A stretch of DNA of 64,000 bases from Streptomyces adelaidensis (GCF_016598475.1 NZ_JAEMUX010000029.1:1-64000); one strand, 5' to 3'; positions 33,294-42,465 are shown, counted from the first letter of the stretch. Translations and numbers: made by a program. The notes: generated from the sequence alone by a model not told the origin.

Positions 33294-34657
33294 TGCGACT
33301 CCTTGCCGATCGACCGGTACATACAGTCCGAGTTCTCCAGCAACTGCAACACCGCGTCCCGGTTCCGCGCCGTCTCCCGGGCGATGACCTCGTCGGGCGG
33401 GTAGAACCCACCGCCCGAAGCCGACGACGGATACATCTCGAATGTATAGGCGAAAATCTTCTGGTTGCCCCACAGCCAGTCGTCGATCGACCCGTCCGTG
33501 ATGTACAGGTCACTGGACTGCTCGGGCGTGTACCCGTTGCTCGCGGCCATCTTCCCGCCGACCGTCGCGAACGCGTTGCGGTCGTCCGCCGTCATCCCCG
33601 TCGTCGTATCGGCGGTCGTGTACCCGAACGGCCACAGCACCAGCTCGCTGTACGTGTGGAAGTCGACGCCGGTCTTGATCTGCTGGACCCCGCCGACGAC
33701 CCGGCTGCGCACGAAGTTCGCGACGACCTTCACCTCGGGCGCCGACTCGGCGGCGGCACCCCGGTAGGTGTCCGACGACGTGGACCCGGACGAACCGCCA
33801 CAGCAGCCCCAGCGGTAGTTCCAGTTCCGGTTGAGGTCCGTGCCGACGCTCGACGAACCGCTGTTGGGCTGCCGGTTCTTGCGCCACGAGCGGTACGAGC
33901 CGGTGGCGACGTCGTACTCGCCGCCGTCCGGGTTGAGGTCCGGGACGATCCAGATCTCGCGGTTGTTCACCATGTTGGTGACCCGGGAGTCGGTGCCGTA
34001 GTCGGAGGTCAGCTCGTTGACCAGATAGAGCGCCATCTCGACGGTCATGTGCTCACGGGCGTGCTGATGGTGGGTGAACAGCACCTCGGGCTCGGCCTCG
34101 TCCGTGCCGACGTTGTCGCTGATCTTGATGGCGACGATGTTCCGGCCCTGGTACGAGGTGCCGATGACCCGCTGGCTGACGATGGAACTGTTCGCCGAGA
34201 CCACGGAGTTGATCTCGCTCGTCATCTCCGCGTAGTTGTGATAGAGCGAGTCGGCGGACGGGAAGTCGAAGAGCCGTACGTCGTCCTCGCCGTTCGACCG
34301 GTCCGGCGCCGCGCCCAACGACGTGATCTCGTAGCCCTGTCGGCTCAGCTTCTTGATCTGGTCGGCGCGCCCGGAGATGAACACCGAGTGGTCGTCGGCG
34401 TCGTCCACCGTCACGCCGGCCTGCTGCAGCGCCGTACGGGACTTGGTGTCCGAGTGCATGTGGACCTCGTACTGGCGGATGTCGTCCGCCGAGGCCTCGG
34501 GCCGCTCGGCGCTGGTCGCCGTCGCGTCCGTGGTGGTCGCGGCGACCGGCGCCGCGAGGGCCAGCGCCAGCAGGGTGGCGAGGGCGGCGGTACGGCGGCC
34601 TGATCTCCTGCCCGTGCCGCCGGGCGTCGCCGAACTGCCGCGTATGCGGAGTCGCAT
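33278..34657 (-). CDS. secreted zinc carboxypeptidase (M14 family)
   Basis: 459 residues, ATG 34657 with AGGAG upstream. Signal peptide (ATLLALALAAPVAATTT), propeptide-like region to about 125, then the M14 domain. Zinc ligands and catalysis: H199-A-R-E202 in HHQHAREHMTVE, H334 in VDFHTYSE, and E407 in AYTFEMYP. The C-terminus has two cysteines (DCMYR, YCAA). Related to the secreted carboxypeptidase T/zinc carboxypeptidases of Streptomyces. Removes C-terminal residues from extracellular peptides, alongside the secreted serine protease and inhibitor in this window. Confidence 0.93.
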   Translation of the reverse strand: MRLRIRGSSATPGGTGRRSGRRTAALATLLALALAAPVAATTTDATATSAERPEASADDIRQYEVHMHSDTKSRTALQQAGVTVDDADDHSVFISGRADQIKKLSRQGYEITSLGAAPDRSNGEDDVRLFDFPSADSLYHNYAEMTSEINSVVSANSSIVSQRVIGTSYQGRNIVAIKISDNVGTDEAEPEVLFTHHQHAREHMTVEMALYLVNELTSDYGTDSRVTNMVNNREIWIVPDLNPDGGEYDVATGSYRSWRKNRQPNSGSSSVGTDLNRNWNYRWGCCGGSSGSTSSDTYRGAAAESAPEVKVVANFVRSRVVGGVQQIKTGVDFHTYSELVLWPFGYTTADTTTGMTADDRNAFATVGGKMAASNGYTPEQSSDLYITDGSIDDWLWGNQKIFAYTFEMYPSSASGGGFYPPDEVIARETARNRDAVLQLLENSDCMYRSIGKESQYCAA

Positions 34658-34873
34658 GAAGTCTCCTATTTCTCCAGGGATTCCGGGGTCTCCGGAAGGT
34701 GGGGAGTGGAGCGGGGGGTGGATCCTTGCGACGTGCCTCGGGCCTGCCGGTGACCGTGGGGTGCCCGACAGGCCCTGGTGCGGGTGTGGCGCTCATGGTG
34801 CGGGCATGGCATGCCCAGGTCAAGAGTGACCGTGGAGAGCGCGCCGTCGGCGTGGCCGGAAACGGGCAGGGAA

Positions 34874-35151
34874 ATGGCCGAGGTGAGCCGGGAAACGGCC
34901 GGCGCCGGCGCGCGGCGGCGCAGTGCGTTCGCCGCGACGAGCCGCGACCACCTCCCCGTCGACACCACCACCTTCGTCGACCGCCACCCCGAACCCGCCG
35001 AAGGCCGCCGCCTGTTGACCAGAACCCGGCTGGTCATCCCCACCGGCCCCGGCCCCGGCCCCGGCGGCGTCGGCGTCGGCGCGTCGGCAAGACCCGCCTC
35101 GCCACCCGCCTCGCCCCGCCGCACCCGCAGCGCGCCCCCAGGCAGGCGTAA
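34874..35151 (+). pseudogene. remnant of AfsR/LuxR-type ATPase gene
   Basis: From ATG 34874 (AGGGAA upstream) the frame reads HLPVDTTTFVDRHPEPAEG, RRLLTRTRLVIPTGPGPG, which matches the start of AfsR/LuxR-type NTPases (DLTSFVGRxxEL...RLVTLTGPGGVG). The Walker A then continues in another frame: VGKTRLATRLAPPHPQRAPR, stopping at TAA 35149-35151. A small insertion broke the frame inside GPGGVGKT and the rest of the gene is absent. Confidence 0.6.
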
Positions 35152-35293
35152 GCCATACACGTCCACGTACATGACCATCAGCCCCGAACGTGAGCATTTC
35201 CGGACGTACCCGGGCGGAAAACAGGTATATGCACAGCTGGAAACGGGTATTCCTCCCCGTGTGCCGGGTACGTGCGGGGGCAACCCTGGAAGC

Positions 35294-35773
35294 ATGCTGC
35301 AACTCTCCGGGGGACTCCTTCCGGAATCCGGCCCCCATTTCGCCTCGTACCCCCAACCGCCCATGGGTGCGGGCCACTTGAGCGTCGAGTACGACCCCCG
35401 TCCCACCGCTGCCGCGCAGGCACGCGCGCAGGTGCGCAGGCAGCTGGAGGGATGGGGGCTGCTCGACCAGACCGACACGGCGGAGCTGCTGGTGAGCGAG
35501 CTGGTCACCAATGCGCTGGTGCACGCGGAGAGCCGACTGAAGCTGACGTTGTCGGCCGCGCACGGAGTACTGCGCTGTGAGGTGTCGGACGCCGACGGCC
35601 GCGAACCCAGGGTGCGCCGGACGACGGAGATATCGGAGAGCGGCAGAGGGATGTTCCTGGTGGACGCGCTCGCCGGGCGCTGGGGGTGCCATCAGGACGG
35701 GCCGGGCAAGACCGTGTGGTTCGAGCTCGGCACGTGCGGGTCCGACGGCTGTGGCCGGCGACAGCTGACGTGA
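35294..35773 (+). CDS. HATPase_c anti-sigma-type ATP-binding protein
   Basis: 159 residues from ATG 35294 (GGAAG upstream). GHKL fold: N-box ELLVSELVTNALVHAES, then VSDADG and the lid motif SESGRGMFLVDALA, ending KTVWFEL. This is the short RsbW/SpoIIAB-like class abundant in Streptomyces, which bind or phosphorylate anti-anti-sigma partners or act as free regulators. No partner is adjacent. A 24-residue N-terminus precedes the domain. Confidence 0.88.
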   Translation: MLQLSGGLLPESGPHFASYPQPPMGAGHLSVEYDPRPTAAAQARAQVRRQLEGWGLLDQTDTAELLVSELVTNALVHAESRLKLTLSAAHGVLRCEVSDADGREPRVRRTTEISESGRGMFLVDALAGRWGCHQDGPGKTVWFELGTCGSDGCGRRQLT

Positions 35774-35972
35774 CCCGCGGAGTTCCGGAGCGCGGAGCCA
35801 CTCGACCCGCCCCGGAACCACAGCCCGGGCCCCGGCGGCACGCCCAGCCGCCGGGGCCCGCCCCCACCACCGCCCCCACCACTCCGCCGCCCCCGACCAT
35901 CAAGATCACTCCCCGTTTCCTTCACCGCATGCCCTCTTGTGCCCGCGCCGGCTTTGCGCTTTCTTGATCGAC

Positions 35973-37289
35973 ATGGCTGACACCACGGACAACACAGCTG
36001 CCGGGGAAGCGACTTCGGCCCCTCGCAAGTCCAGCTGGAAGTACATAGGCCCCGGCATCGTCGTCGCCGCCACCGGCGTCGGCGCCGGCGACCTGGTGGC
36101 GACCCTGATCGCGGGAAGCAACTTCGGCTACACCCTGCTGTGGGCGGCCGTCCTCGGCTGTCTCGTCAAGATCTCCCTCGCCGAGGCGGCCGGCCGCTGG
36201 CATCTGTCCACCGGCCGCACCCTCTTCGACGGCTGGGCGAGCCTCGGCCGCTGGACGACGTGGTTCTTCGTCGTGTACGTCGTGATCTGGGGCTTCGTGT
36301 ACGGCGCCGCCGCGATGTCCTCCAGCGCACTGCCCCTGCAGGCACTGTTCCCGGACGTCATGGACCTCAAGTGGTGGGCCATCGCCTGCGGTCTGACCGG
36401 TCTGGTCTTCGTCTGGTTCAACAAGTACGAGGTCTTCGAGAAGGTCATGACGGTCCTCGTGGGCGTCATGTTCGTGGTGACGGTCTACCTGGCGATCCGT
36501 GTCACCCCGAACCTCCCCGACGCCTTCGCCGGCCTCCTGCCCGTCCTCCCCGACGAGAAGGACTCCGTCCTCAACACCCTCGGCCTGATCGGCGGCGTCG
36601 GCGGCACGATCACGCTGGCCGCGTACGGCTACTGGGTCAACGCCAAGGGCTGGACGAACACCGGCTGGATGAAGGTCATGCGCCTCGACAACCGGGTCGC
36701 GTACATCACGACCGGCATCTTCGTGATCGCGATGCTCTTCGTCGGCGCCGAGCTGCTGCACTCCGCGAACATCGCCATGGCCAGCGGCGACAAGGGCCTG
36801 ATCCAGCTCAGCGACATCCTGGCCGACGAGTACGGCACGGCCACCGCCAAGTTCTTCCTGATCGGCTTCTTCGCCGCCTCGTACACCTCCCTCATCGGCG
36901 TCTGGCACGGCGTGAGCCTGATGTTCGCGGACTTCGTGGAGCGCTTCCGCAGGAAGGGGGAGGGGAAGGTGACAGGCGAGGAGGTCGCCTCCGGCCGACG
37001 CGAGAAGTCCTGGCCGTTCCGCGCGTACCTGCTCTGGCTGACCTTCCCGCCCATCGTCCTGCTCTTCCAGGGCCAGCCCTTCCGCCTGATCATCCTCTAC
37101 GGCGTCCTCGGCGCGGCCTTCCTCCCCTTCCTCGCCGGCACCCTCCTCTGGCTCCTCAACACCTCCCGTACGCCACGGGAATGGCGCAACGGATACGTCA
37201 GCAACGGGATGCTGGTGACCGCGGGTCTGCTGTTCCTGGTCCTGGCGGTGAAGCAGATCTGGGACCAGCCGTGGGCGAACTTCTTCTGA
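35973..37289 (+). CDS. Nramp-related transporter lacking canonical metal motifs
   Basis: 438 residues from ATG 35973 (MADTTDNTAAGE); ribosome site weak. Eleven or so membrane segments. The TM1 region reads ATGVGAGDLVATLIAGSNFGYTLLW, where true Nramp proteins have DPGN before the same pattern, and the TM6 position (GGTITLAAYGYWVNAKGW) lacks the MPH motif. The overall order and the IGPGIVVAATG opening are Nramp-like. Such divergent members may carry other ions or small molecules. Single gene. Confidence 0.82.
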   Translation: MADTTDNTAAGEATSAPRKSSWKYIGPGIVVAATGVGAGDLVATLIAGSNFGYTLLWAAVLGCLVKISLAEAAGRWHLSTGRTLFDGWASLGRWTTWFFVVYVVIWGFVYGAAAMSSSALPLQALFPDVMDLKWWAIACGLTGLVFVWFNKYEVFEKVMTVLVGVMFVVTVYLAIRVTPNLPDAFAGLLPVLPDEKDSVLNTLGLIGGVGGTITLAAYGYWVNAKGWTNTGWMKVMRLDNRVAYITTGIFVIAMLFVGAELLHSANIAMASGDKGLIQLSDILADEYGTATAKFFLIGFFAASYTSLIGVWHGVSLMFADFVERFRRKGEGKVTGEEVASGRREKSWPFRAYLLWLTFPPIVLLFQGQPFRLIILYGVLGAAFLPFLAGTLLWLLNTSRTPREWRNGYVSNGMLVTAGLLFLVLAVKQIWDQPWANFF

Positions 37290-37878
37290 CTCCCGAAGGG
37301 GCGGGGAGACGGAGGGCGCAGGGGCGGCTAGTCGAGCGTCTTCCACTTCTCGCCGGTGGCCTGAAGTGCCGGTCCTCATCGTGCGGGGCGGCCCCGGTCG
37401 AGGAGGCGTCCCCACGCGGCTCCACCCTGTGCACCACGGCTTACGGCGCCGACGCGGCCCGCGCCGACAGGCGCTCCGGGCCGGCGGCGAACTCCTTGTC
37501 ACCGTAGGAGTCGTCTTCCTGCCTTGGTAGCGCGCCAACCGTGGTGGACCAACCGGGGGCGAGGGAAGACAGGCCGGGTGGCGACTCCGGCACGGTCGCC
37601 GACTCGGGCACAGCGGTCGGCGCTGCACCCGCGCCCTGCACCAGCCCTCGACTCACCGCCAACCCACCCCCCCCCGCTGACCCTCACCACCCACCCGCAT
37701 CCGGGATACACGTCCGGGTACCGCCTGGTGGTCTGGGCCAAGCTGAGCTCCATGCGGCCTCGCCAGGAGTAGACGCTGAGTCAAATTCTCTGTGGACGCA
37801 TTGCTGATGACCTCACAGGATTTCCACTGCATCCTGATCAGGCCCTTCGGAATCGACCGCAAGGAATATGGAGAGCCC
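37290..37878. pseudogene. gene-poor region with a decayed minus-strand frame
   Basis: On the minus strand several short frames look coding but do not join: SYGDKEFAAGPERLSARAAS (frame ending 37441), VHRVEPRGDASSTGAAPHDE, and PALQATGEKWKTLD with stop at 37329-37331. This suggests an old gene cut by frameshifts. I cannot name its family. The plus strand carries only the leader of the I36 gene. Confidence 0.3.
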
Positions 37879-38295
37879 ATGATCAAGTCCCGTATAGGTG
37901 CCCTTGCTCTGACTGCCGCTTCAGCCGGCATTCTCAGCATTATCCCGACCCAGGCCCATGCCGCGGGCGGTGCGAATGGCTGCATTGCCAATGCCGCCAC
38001 CCCGAGTCAGGCGTTCTGTTTCTTCTACAACTCCAACCTGGAGGGGTCCTTCGCCGGGATGGCCACGAGACAGGCAAGCCTCGCCGGCCACAAGTTCAGT
38101 TACGCGGGCACCACTAACGCCGGCCTCGGGCAGGCCGTGATGAACAACTCCGCCAGCGTGTACAACAACAATTCCACCTGCGTTCGTATCTACTACAACA
38201 CCAACTTCGCCGGCCCTTCGGACACGGTGTCGGCCAGGAGTGGCAGGAACCTTGTGAACACCTACAACGACAACGCCTCCTCTCTGCCTTGCTGA
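37879..38295 (+). CDS. secreted peptidase inhibitor family I36-like protein
   Basis: 138 residues from ATG 37879 (GGAGAG upstream). Signal peptide IGALALTAASAGILSIIPTQ cleaved after AHA; mature part with FCFFYNSNLEGSFAGM, CVRIYYNTNFAGPSDTV and a terminal NTYNDNASSLPC, the two-repeat crystallin-like pattern and paired cysteines of I36 inhibitors (Streptomyces metalloproteinase inhibitor). Codon use is less GC-rich than neighbours. Followed by a 12-bp terminator stem. Confidence 0.85.
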   Translation: MIKSRIGALALTAASAGILSIIPTQAHAAGGANGCIANAATPSQAFCFFYNSNLEGSFAGMATRQASLAGHKFSYAGTTNAGLGQAVMNNSASVYNNNSTCVRIYYNTNFAGPSDTVSARSGRNLVNTYNDNASSLPC

Positions 38296-38308
38296 AGCAG
38301 GCGTAAAG

Positions 38309-38348
38309 GGGCTCGCGGCCGTCTCTTTCGGGCGGAGGCCGCGAGCCC
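38309..38348 (+). terminator. intrinsic terminator of I36 gene
   Basis: GGGCTCGCGGCC (38309-38320) pairs perfectly with GGCCGCGAGCCC (38337-38348), 12 bp, just after the I36 stop and before GTTCGGC. Confidence 0.75.
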
Positions 38349-38407
38349 GTTCGGCTTCCTCGCGCTCCCTGTACCGGCCAACCCCATCCCTGAGGCAAGA
38401 GCAGATC

Positions 38408-39361
38408 ATGCGTACTCCGGCCAGGACCCTCACCGCTGCCCTCATCCTCACCGCCGTCGTCGGATGCTCGGCCGAACAGGAGGCCGGCTCGGCGGGATCA
38501 CGTACCTCCGGACCTCCCACAGCCGCGGCGACGAAGAACGCGGCGGAGAAGTACAGGCCGCAGCGGCTCCCGCTCCCCATCTATGACTACAAGTTCACCC
38601 CCGAGGAGAACGCAGTCGTCGATCGGGCCACCGACATCGCCATGTCCTCGTGCATGAGCCGGTACGGCTACTCCCTGAAGACCACGGAGCCCACGATCAC
38701 CCTGGGCGACCGGCGATACGGCGTGATCGACCTCTACGCCGCCCGGCAGTACGGGTACCACGTGGTGACACGAGGAGCGTCATCGGATGTCCAGAACCGG
38801 AGGTTCAGCGAGGACGAGGCCTCGGCGATGACCGGGGGGCTGTTCCTCGACGCCGTCACGGGTGAATTCCATGCGATACCCGGTTACTCCGGCCCAGTCA
38901 CCGAGCTGAATGGCGAACGGGTTCCGAAGGGGGGATGCTCCGCCGAGGCGCGTCGGGAACTGCTGGGACGCGAATCCTTGCGCACGCATGCGGACATCGT
39001 GAGCGATATCGACACGACGTCCTTCGCTCGGTCGCAGAAGGTCCCCGTGGTCGCCAAGGCGCTCGCGGAATGGTCGGTGTGCATGAAGAGCGAGGGATAC
39101 TCCTACGCCACCCCGCTCGAAAGCATCAGTGCTGTAAACCTGGACGAACCCGGTGCGGACAAGAGCGAGGTGAGACTGGCGACCGCTGACGTCGAATGCA
39201 AGAAGAAGGTCGGGCTGGTGAAAATCTGGAGCGCGGCCGAAGCCGAGATCCAGGGTGAAATGATTTTGGCTTCCCGTCAGCCCCTCCAGCAGCAGAAGCA
39301 GGACAACGACACCACTCTACGGAACGCCCGGTCACTCATCGCCGCGCACCCGGACTCGTAG
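38408..39361 (+). CDS. lipoprotein of unknown function
   Basis: 317 residues, ATG 38408. Lipobox TAVVGC at residues 15-20 predicts a lipid-anchored extracytoplasmic protein. The body has paired cysteines (SSCMSRYGYS, GGCSAEARRE, WSVCMKSEGYSY, DVECKKKVGL); the repeated C-M-x-x-x-GY form is typical of small actinobacterial lipoproteins without assigned function. Lies directly after the inhibitor gene, with its own spacing; co-regulation unclear. Confidence 0.85.
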   Translation: MRTPARTLTAALILTAVVGCSAEQEAGSAGSRTSGPPTAAATKNAAEKYRPQRLPLPIYDYKFTPEENAVVDRATDIAMSSCMSRYGYSLKTTEPTITLGDRRYGVIDLYAARQYGYHVVTRGASSDVQNRRFSEDEASAMTGGLFLDAVTGEFHAIPGYSGPVTELNGERVPKGGCSAEARRELLGRESLRTHADIVSDIDTTSFARSQKVPVVAKALAEWSVCMKSEGYSYATPLESISAVNLDEPGADKSEVRLATADVECKKKVGLVKIWSAAEAEIQGEMILASRQPLQQQKQDNDTTLRNARSLIAAHPDS

Positions 39362-39560
39362 CGTTCGGGGCAGGGCAGGCTGAGCCGTCGGCGGGCGTGC
39401 ACGAGCTGGGCGGCGGCGGAGAACAGGCGCGTGCCGTCGGCGTCGGCACTACGAATGAACCCCGGCAGCGCAGGACGACCACGGGGAGGTCGTAGCCGCG
39501 CCCGGCGGGCACGTCCCCGATCGCGCCGGAGGCACGTTCCGCTTCTCGTCTCTCACTTCA
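39362..39560 (-). pseudogene. possible gene remnant
   Basis: On the minus strand a frame reading ALPGFIRSADADGTRLFSAA and AQLVHARRRLSLPCPER runs toward 39362. It looks like the C-terminus of a lost gene but cannot be identified. Low confidence. Confidence 0.2.
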
Positions 39561-39652
39561 TCGATGCCTTGACACCCGGGGAATGTTTCATGGGCGGGGG
39601 CGGGATACGGTGCGGTACGAGTCACCACGACGGGGCAGAGGGACGATCAGTC

Positions 39653-40147
39653 ATGGACCAGCCGGAGCAGGGCCACCAGCCGCCACCACCGTCACAGCCG
39701 TGGACGCCGCCGGGAGGTCAGCCCGGCTTCGGCCCCCCGCCCCCGCCGTACGCACCCCCGGGCACGCCTCCACAGCCGTACGGGCAACCGCCGCAGCCGC
39801 CCTATGGGATGACGGCACCGTCCCCCCACTCGTACCCCCAGCCGCAGGCGGGCGCCGCCCCGGCCCAGGGCCCGGAGTTCCTGGCCGTCGACCGCCGCAA
39901 CTCCGTCGTCATCGACGCCACCGGCGTCGCCTTCGAGGACCACGGCGTCGCCGTCGACTTCCCCTGGCCCGAGATCCGCAGCGTCCACTACAAGGCGAGC
40001 GGCAACGGCAAGGCCCTCATGGTCGCCGCCATCCACCTCGACGGCAGCTTCTACGAGTGCACGGTCGAGGCCAAGCCGCGCGAGCGCCTCCACCAGTGGT
40101 TCGCCCACCTGGCCCAGGTGCTGGGGTACTACCGCCCGATGGGCTAG
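39653..40147 (+). CDS. proline-rich protein with small beta domain
   Basis: 164 residues, ATG 39653, AGAGGGA upstream. The first 75 residues are Pro/Gln/Gly/Tyr-rich (PPPPPYAPPGTPPQPYGQPP). The rest is a compact domain: FLAVDRRNSVVIDATGVAFE, DFPWPEIRSVHYKASG, FYECTVEAKPRERLHQWFAH, a pattern shared with the acidic protein at 32391-33161 and other small Streptomyces proteins. No membrane segment. Function unknown; the proline tail could mediate partner binding. Confidence 0.8.
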   Translation: MDQPEQGHQPPPPSQPWTPPGGQPGFGPPPPPYAPPGTPPQPYGQPPQPPYGMTAPSPHSYPQPQAGAAPAQGPEFLAVDRRNSVVIDATGVAFEDHGVAVDFPWPEIRSVHYKASGNGKALMVAAIHLDGSFYECTVEAKPRERLHQWFAHLAQVLGYYRPMG

Positions 40148-40164
40148 CAACGGCGTACGGCGCC

Positions 40165-40356
40165 TCAGAGCAGGTGATCCGCCTTACCGGCCTTGATGTC
40201 GAGGATGAGCGTGCGGAGCGCTTCACGGGTGTCGGTGAGGTAGGCGTTCTCGGCACCGGCTATGGCGATGTAGGCGTTGCCGGTGGGGTCGGTGCCGAGG
40301 CGGAAGCAGGCCGATCCCTCGGCGCAGAAGGCGTCTTCCCACGTGATGTCGGCCAT
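40165..40356 (-). CDS. small DUF397-like partner protein
   Basis: 63 residues, ATG 40356 after GAGGAGACGACC. ITWEDAFCAEGSACFRLGTD has the C-x(5)-C arrangement and tryptophan of the DUF397-type small proteins that travel with WhiJ-like regulators. Follows the XRE gene by 10 bases in the same operon. Confidence 0.75.
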   Translation of the reverse strand: MADITWEDAFCAEGSACFRLGTDPTGNAYIAIAGAENAYLTDTREALRTLILDIKAGKADHLL

Positions 40357-40366
40357 GGTCGTCTCC

Positions 40367-41218
40367 TCAGAGTTTGCTGGCGATGTCCTGGATGAAGGAG
40401 CGCGACTCCTCGGGGGACAGTGCGCGCTGCTCCATCCAGTCCAGTTGGGTTCGGTACTTGGACAACTGGGCCTCCAGGTACAGGAATTCCGGCCCGTGGG
40501 TGCTGTCGATCTGTACGGTGTCGAGCTGCGGCACGGGCCCTTCCACGTAGATCACGGTCTGCCCTGCGCCGGGGAACGAGCCTGCGTCGAACGGGAAGAC
40601 CCGCAGCGAGACGTTGGCCCACTGCGACACGGTCAGAAGATGATCGAGCTGCCCTCGTGCGACCCGGCGGCCGCCGAACTGCATGCGCAACGCCGCCTCG
40701 TGAAGTATCCCGACGTACTCGGTGGGGTTGTCGCTCTGCAGAACCCGCTGACGCTCCAGGCGGTGCGCGAGGCGCAGGGCGATCTCGTGCTCCGGCAACG
40801 GCGGCAGTCCGGCCTTGAACACAGCCTGGGCGTGGTCGCTGGACTGGAGTAGGCCAGGCATGTGGATCAGGTGAACGCTGCGCATCCGCACCGCGTGGTG
40901 CTCCAACTCGGCGATGTCGAGGAGCCCGGAGGGAAGACTGCCTCGGTACCGCTCCCACCAGCCCCGCTCGGCGAGTTGGGCCATGGCGACCAAGGCGTTG
41001 ACGTACGCCTCGTCGCCGCAGTCGCAGTTGCAGGCCAACGTGCGCAGCCGCTCGGCGCTGATGGCGCGGGTGCCTGACTCGATGTTGGAGATCTTCCCCC
41101 GGTCCACACCGAGCAGTCCGGCGGCGTACTCCCCGGTCATGCCGGCGGCGGTGCGCATCCTGCGTACCTCCGCCCCGAGCCTCTTCTGCCGCTCCGTAGG
41201 GGATGTCCTCGCGGCCAT
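40367..41218 (-). CDS. XRE family regulator with DUF5753 domain (WhiJ-like)
   Basis: 283 residues, ATG 41218 with GAAGGAA upstream. HTH at about 18-70 (MRTAAGMTGEYAAGLLGVDRGKISNIESGTR), then the long DUF5753 region: ERGWWERYRGSLPSGLLDIAELE, MPGLLQSSDHAQAV, LHEAALRMQFGG and FPGAGQTVIYVEG. Streptomyces has many such modules of XRE regulator, DUF397-type small protein and divergent ATPase, linked to development and antibiotic control (whiJ). Divergent from the HATPase gene at 41359 across a 140-base gap. Confidence 0.92.
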   Translation of the reverse strand: MAARTSPTERQKRLGAEVRRMRTAAGMTGEYAAGLLGVDRGKISNIESGTRAISAERLRTLACNCDCGDEAYVNALVAMAQLAERGWWERYRGSLPSGLLDIAELEHHAVRMRSVHLIHMPGLLQSSDHAQAVFKAGLPPLPEHEIALRLAHRLERQRVLQSDNPTEYVGILHEAALRMQFGGRRVARGQLDHLLTVSQWANVSLRVFPFDAGSFPGAGQTVIYVEGPVPQLDTVQIDSTHGPEFLYLEAQLSKYRTQLDWMEQRALSPEESRSFIQDIASKL

Positions 41219-41358
41219 GCCGTTCCTTCCTCGAAGTTCAGCCTCACCCTATGAGGTGCTTGGGTTCCCCTGAGTGCAGGGCAACATAACCCCGCATGCC
41301 CTACAGTCAGTGATGCACAAGCTACACACGGCAGTTGCTGCTCCCGAAGGGAACCCCC

Positions 41359-41820
41359 ATGCCCGAAGCGACCTCGGCCTGCCCCGTCCCGCCCGTCCCC
41401 TCAGCCTCGACAACTTCCCGCCCCTGGAACTGCCGCCTGGACCTCCCCAACGACCCCCGGTCCGCGCACGTCGCCCGCCACACGGTCCGCGCGGCCCTGC
41501 TCGGCCACGCCTGCCCCCAGGCCCTCACCGACACGGCGGCGCTGCTGACCTCGGAACTGATCTCGAACGCGGTGAAGCACTCCGACGGCCCCATCACCGC
41601 CACCCTCCGCACCCGCCCCGACCACATCCACGTCGCCGTCCTGGACAACCACCCCGAACTCCCGAACCCCCTCCCGCCCACCTCCGACCAGGACTTCGGC
41701 CGAGGCCTGTACCTCGTCGAGACCTTGGCGGACGTCTGGGGCCGCTACCCCGTCCTCGGAGACTTCCGGAAGCGGGGCTGGAAGGTGGTGTGGTTCGAGC
41801 TGTCGACCGTGCGCAGTTGA
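41359..41820 (+). CDS. HATPase_c anti-sigma-type ATP-binding protein of WhiJ-like module
   Basis: 153 residues from ATG 41359 with GAAGGGA upstream. GHKL motifs: TSELISNAVKHSDGPITATL (N-box), VLDNHPELPN and FGRGLYLVETLADVWG, ending KVVWFEL. The third part of the whiJ-type locus, oriented opposite the XRE pair; it probably forms the antagonist or partner of the regulator module. Confidence 0.9.
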   Translation: MPEATSACPVPPVPSASTTSRPWNCRLDLPNDPRSAHVARHTVRAALLGHACPQALTDTAALLTSELISNAVKHSDGPITATLRTRPDHIHVAVLDNHPELPNPLPPTSDQDFGRGLYLVETLADVWGRYPVLGDFRKRGWKVVWFELSTVRS

Positions 41821-41991
41821 CTATGTGTAAGCCTGGGTCGGGCGGGAGGGTGAATTGCCCTTCCGCCCGGGTTGTCCGGCGTGGGGTACCGCTCGCGCGT
41901 GTGGTCGGCATTCGTGAATTTGGGGCTGTCGGTCCGGATCTCCTGGATGGCCACCCGTGGTTCTGGGTCGGTCAATTCTCCTGAATTGATG

Positions 41992-42465
41992 TTATTGCCA
42001 CTTCGGCTTTCCTCGAGACGCCGTGAGGAAATAGAGCCACCAGACAGGATTGATGAAGTTCAGCCAATTCCTTCTATTTTTGAGGTGGCGCTCCCAATAT
42101 GCATCCTGTTCTTCGATGGAGGCAATCATACTGGGTGGTGCATAATTGAAGGTTGGAACGAGGTCGCGTACTGTCGCGGGGCGCCACATGTGGAGAACGT
42201 AGACCATCCAAGCGCCATGAGATGCGGACAGTCCGGATGGTCTGACATTAGCTCGTGCCCCGTTGCAGCAGATTGCAATTCCTCTAGGGGAAAGTTGCGC
42301 TCGTACGGACCGTAGTGCTTGAAACACGTTGTCGCCGTTTGCCGATGCTTCAATGCCGCGAGGTGATTCCAGACGCAGGTGCCATGGGCCGTCCCCTTCG
42401 ACCAGCATCCTCCACTGGACTTCCTGGCCGTCAAACTGGACACGGATCGGGATTTCTTCGTTCAT
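41992..42465 (-). CDS. candidate immunity protein for the RHS ADP-ribosyltransferase toxin
   Basis: 157 residues, ATG 42465-42463 overlapping the stop of the RHS gene (ATGA). Visibly AT-richer than the genes around it and without Streptomyces codon bias, as is the adjacent toxin tip. No known domain: the middle has GPWHLRLESPRGIEASANGD, the end an aromatic stretch NFINPVWWLYFLTASRGKP. Position immediately downstream of a polymorphic toxin is the usual one for an immunity protein, so this is the inferred role; the sequence itself does not prove it. Confidence 0.7.
   Translation of the reverse strand: MNEEIPIRVQFDGQEVQWRMLVEGDGPWHLRLESPRGIEASANGDNVFQALRSVRAQLSPRGIAICCNGARANVRPSGLSASHGAWMVYVLHMWRPATVRDLVPTFNYAPPSMIASIEEQDAYWERHLKNRRNWLNFINPVWWLYFLTASRGKPKWQ

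Noticed and set aside
37499..37753. short overlapping frames as a real gene
   Set aside because: No frame has a ribosome site and a continuous coding pattern; I prefer decayed sequence.
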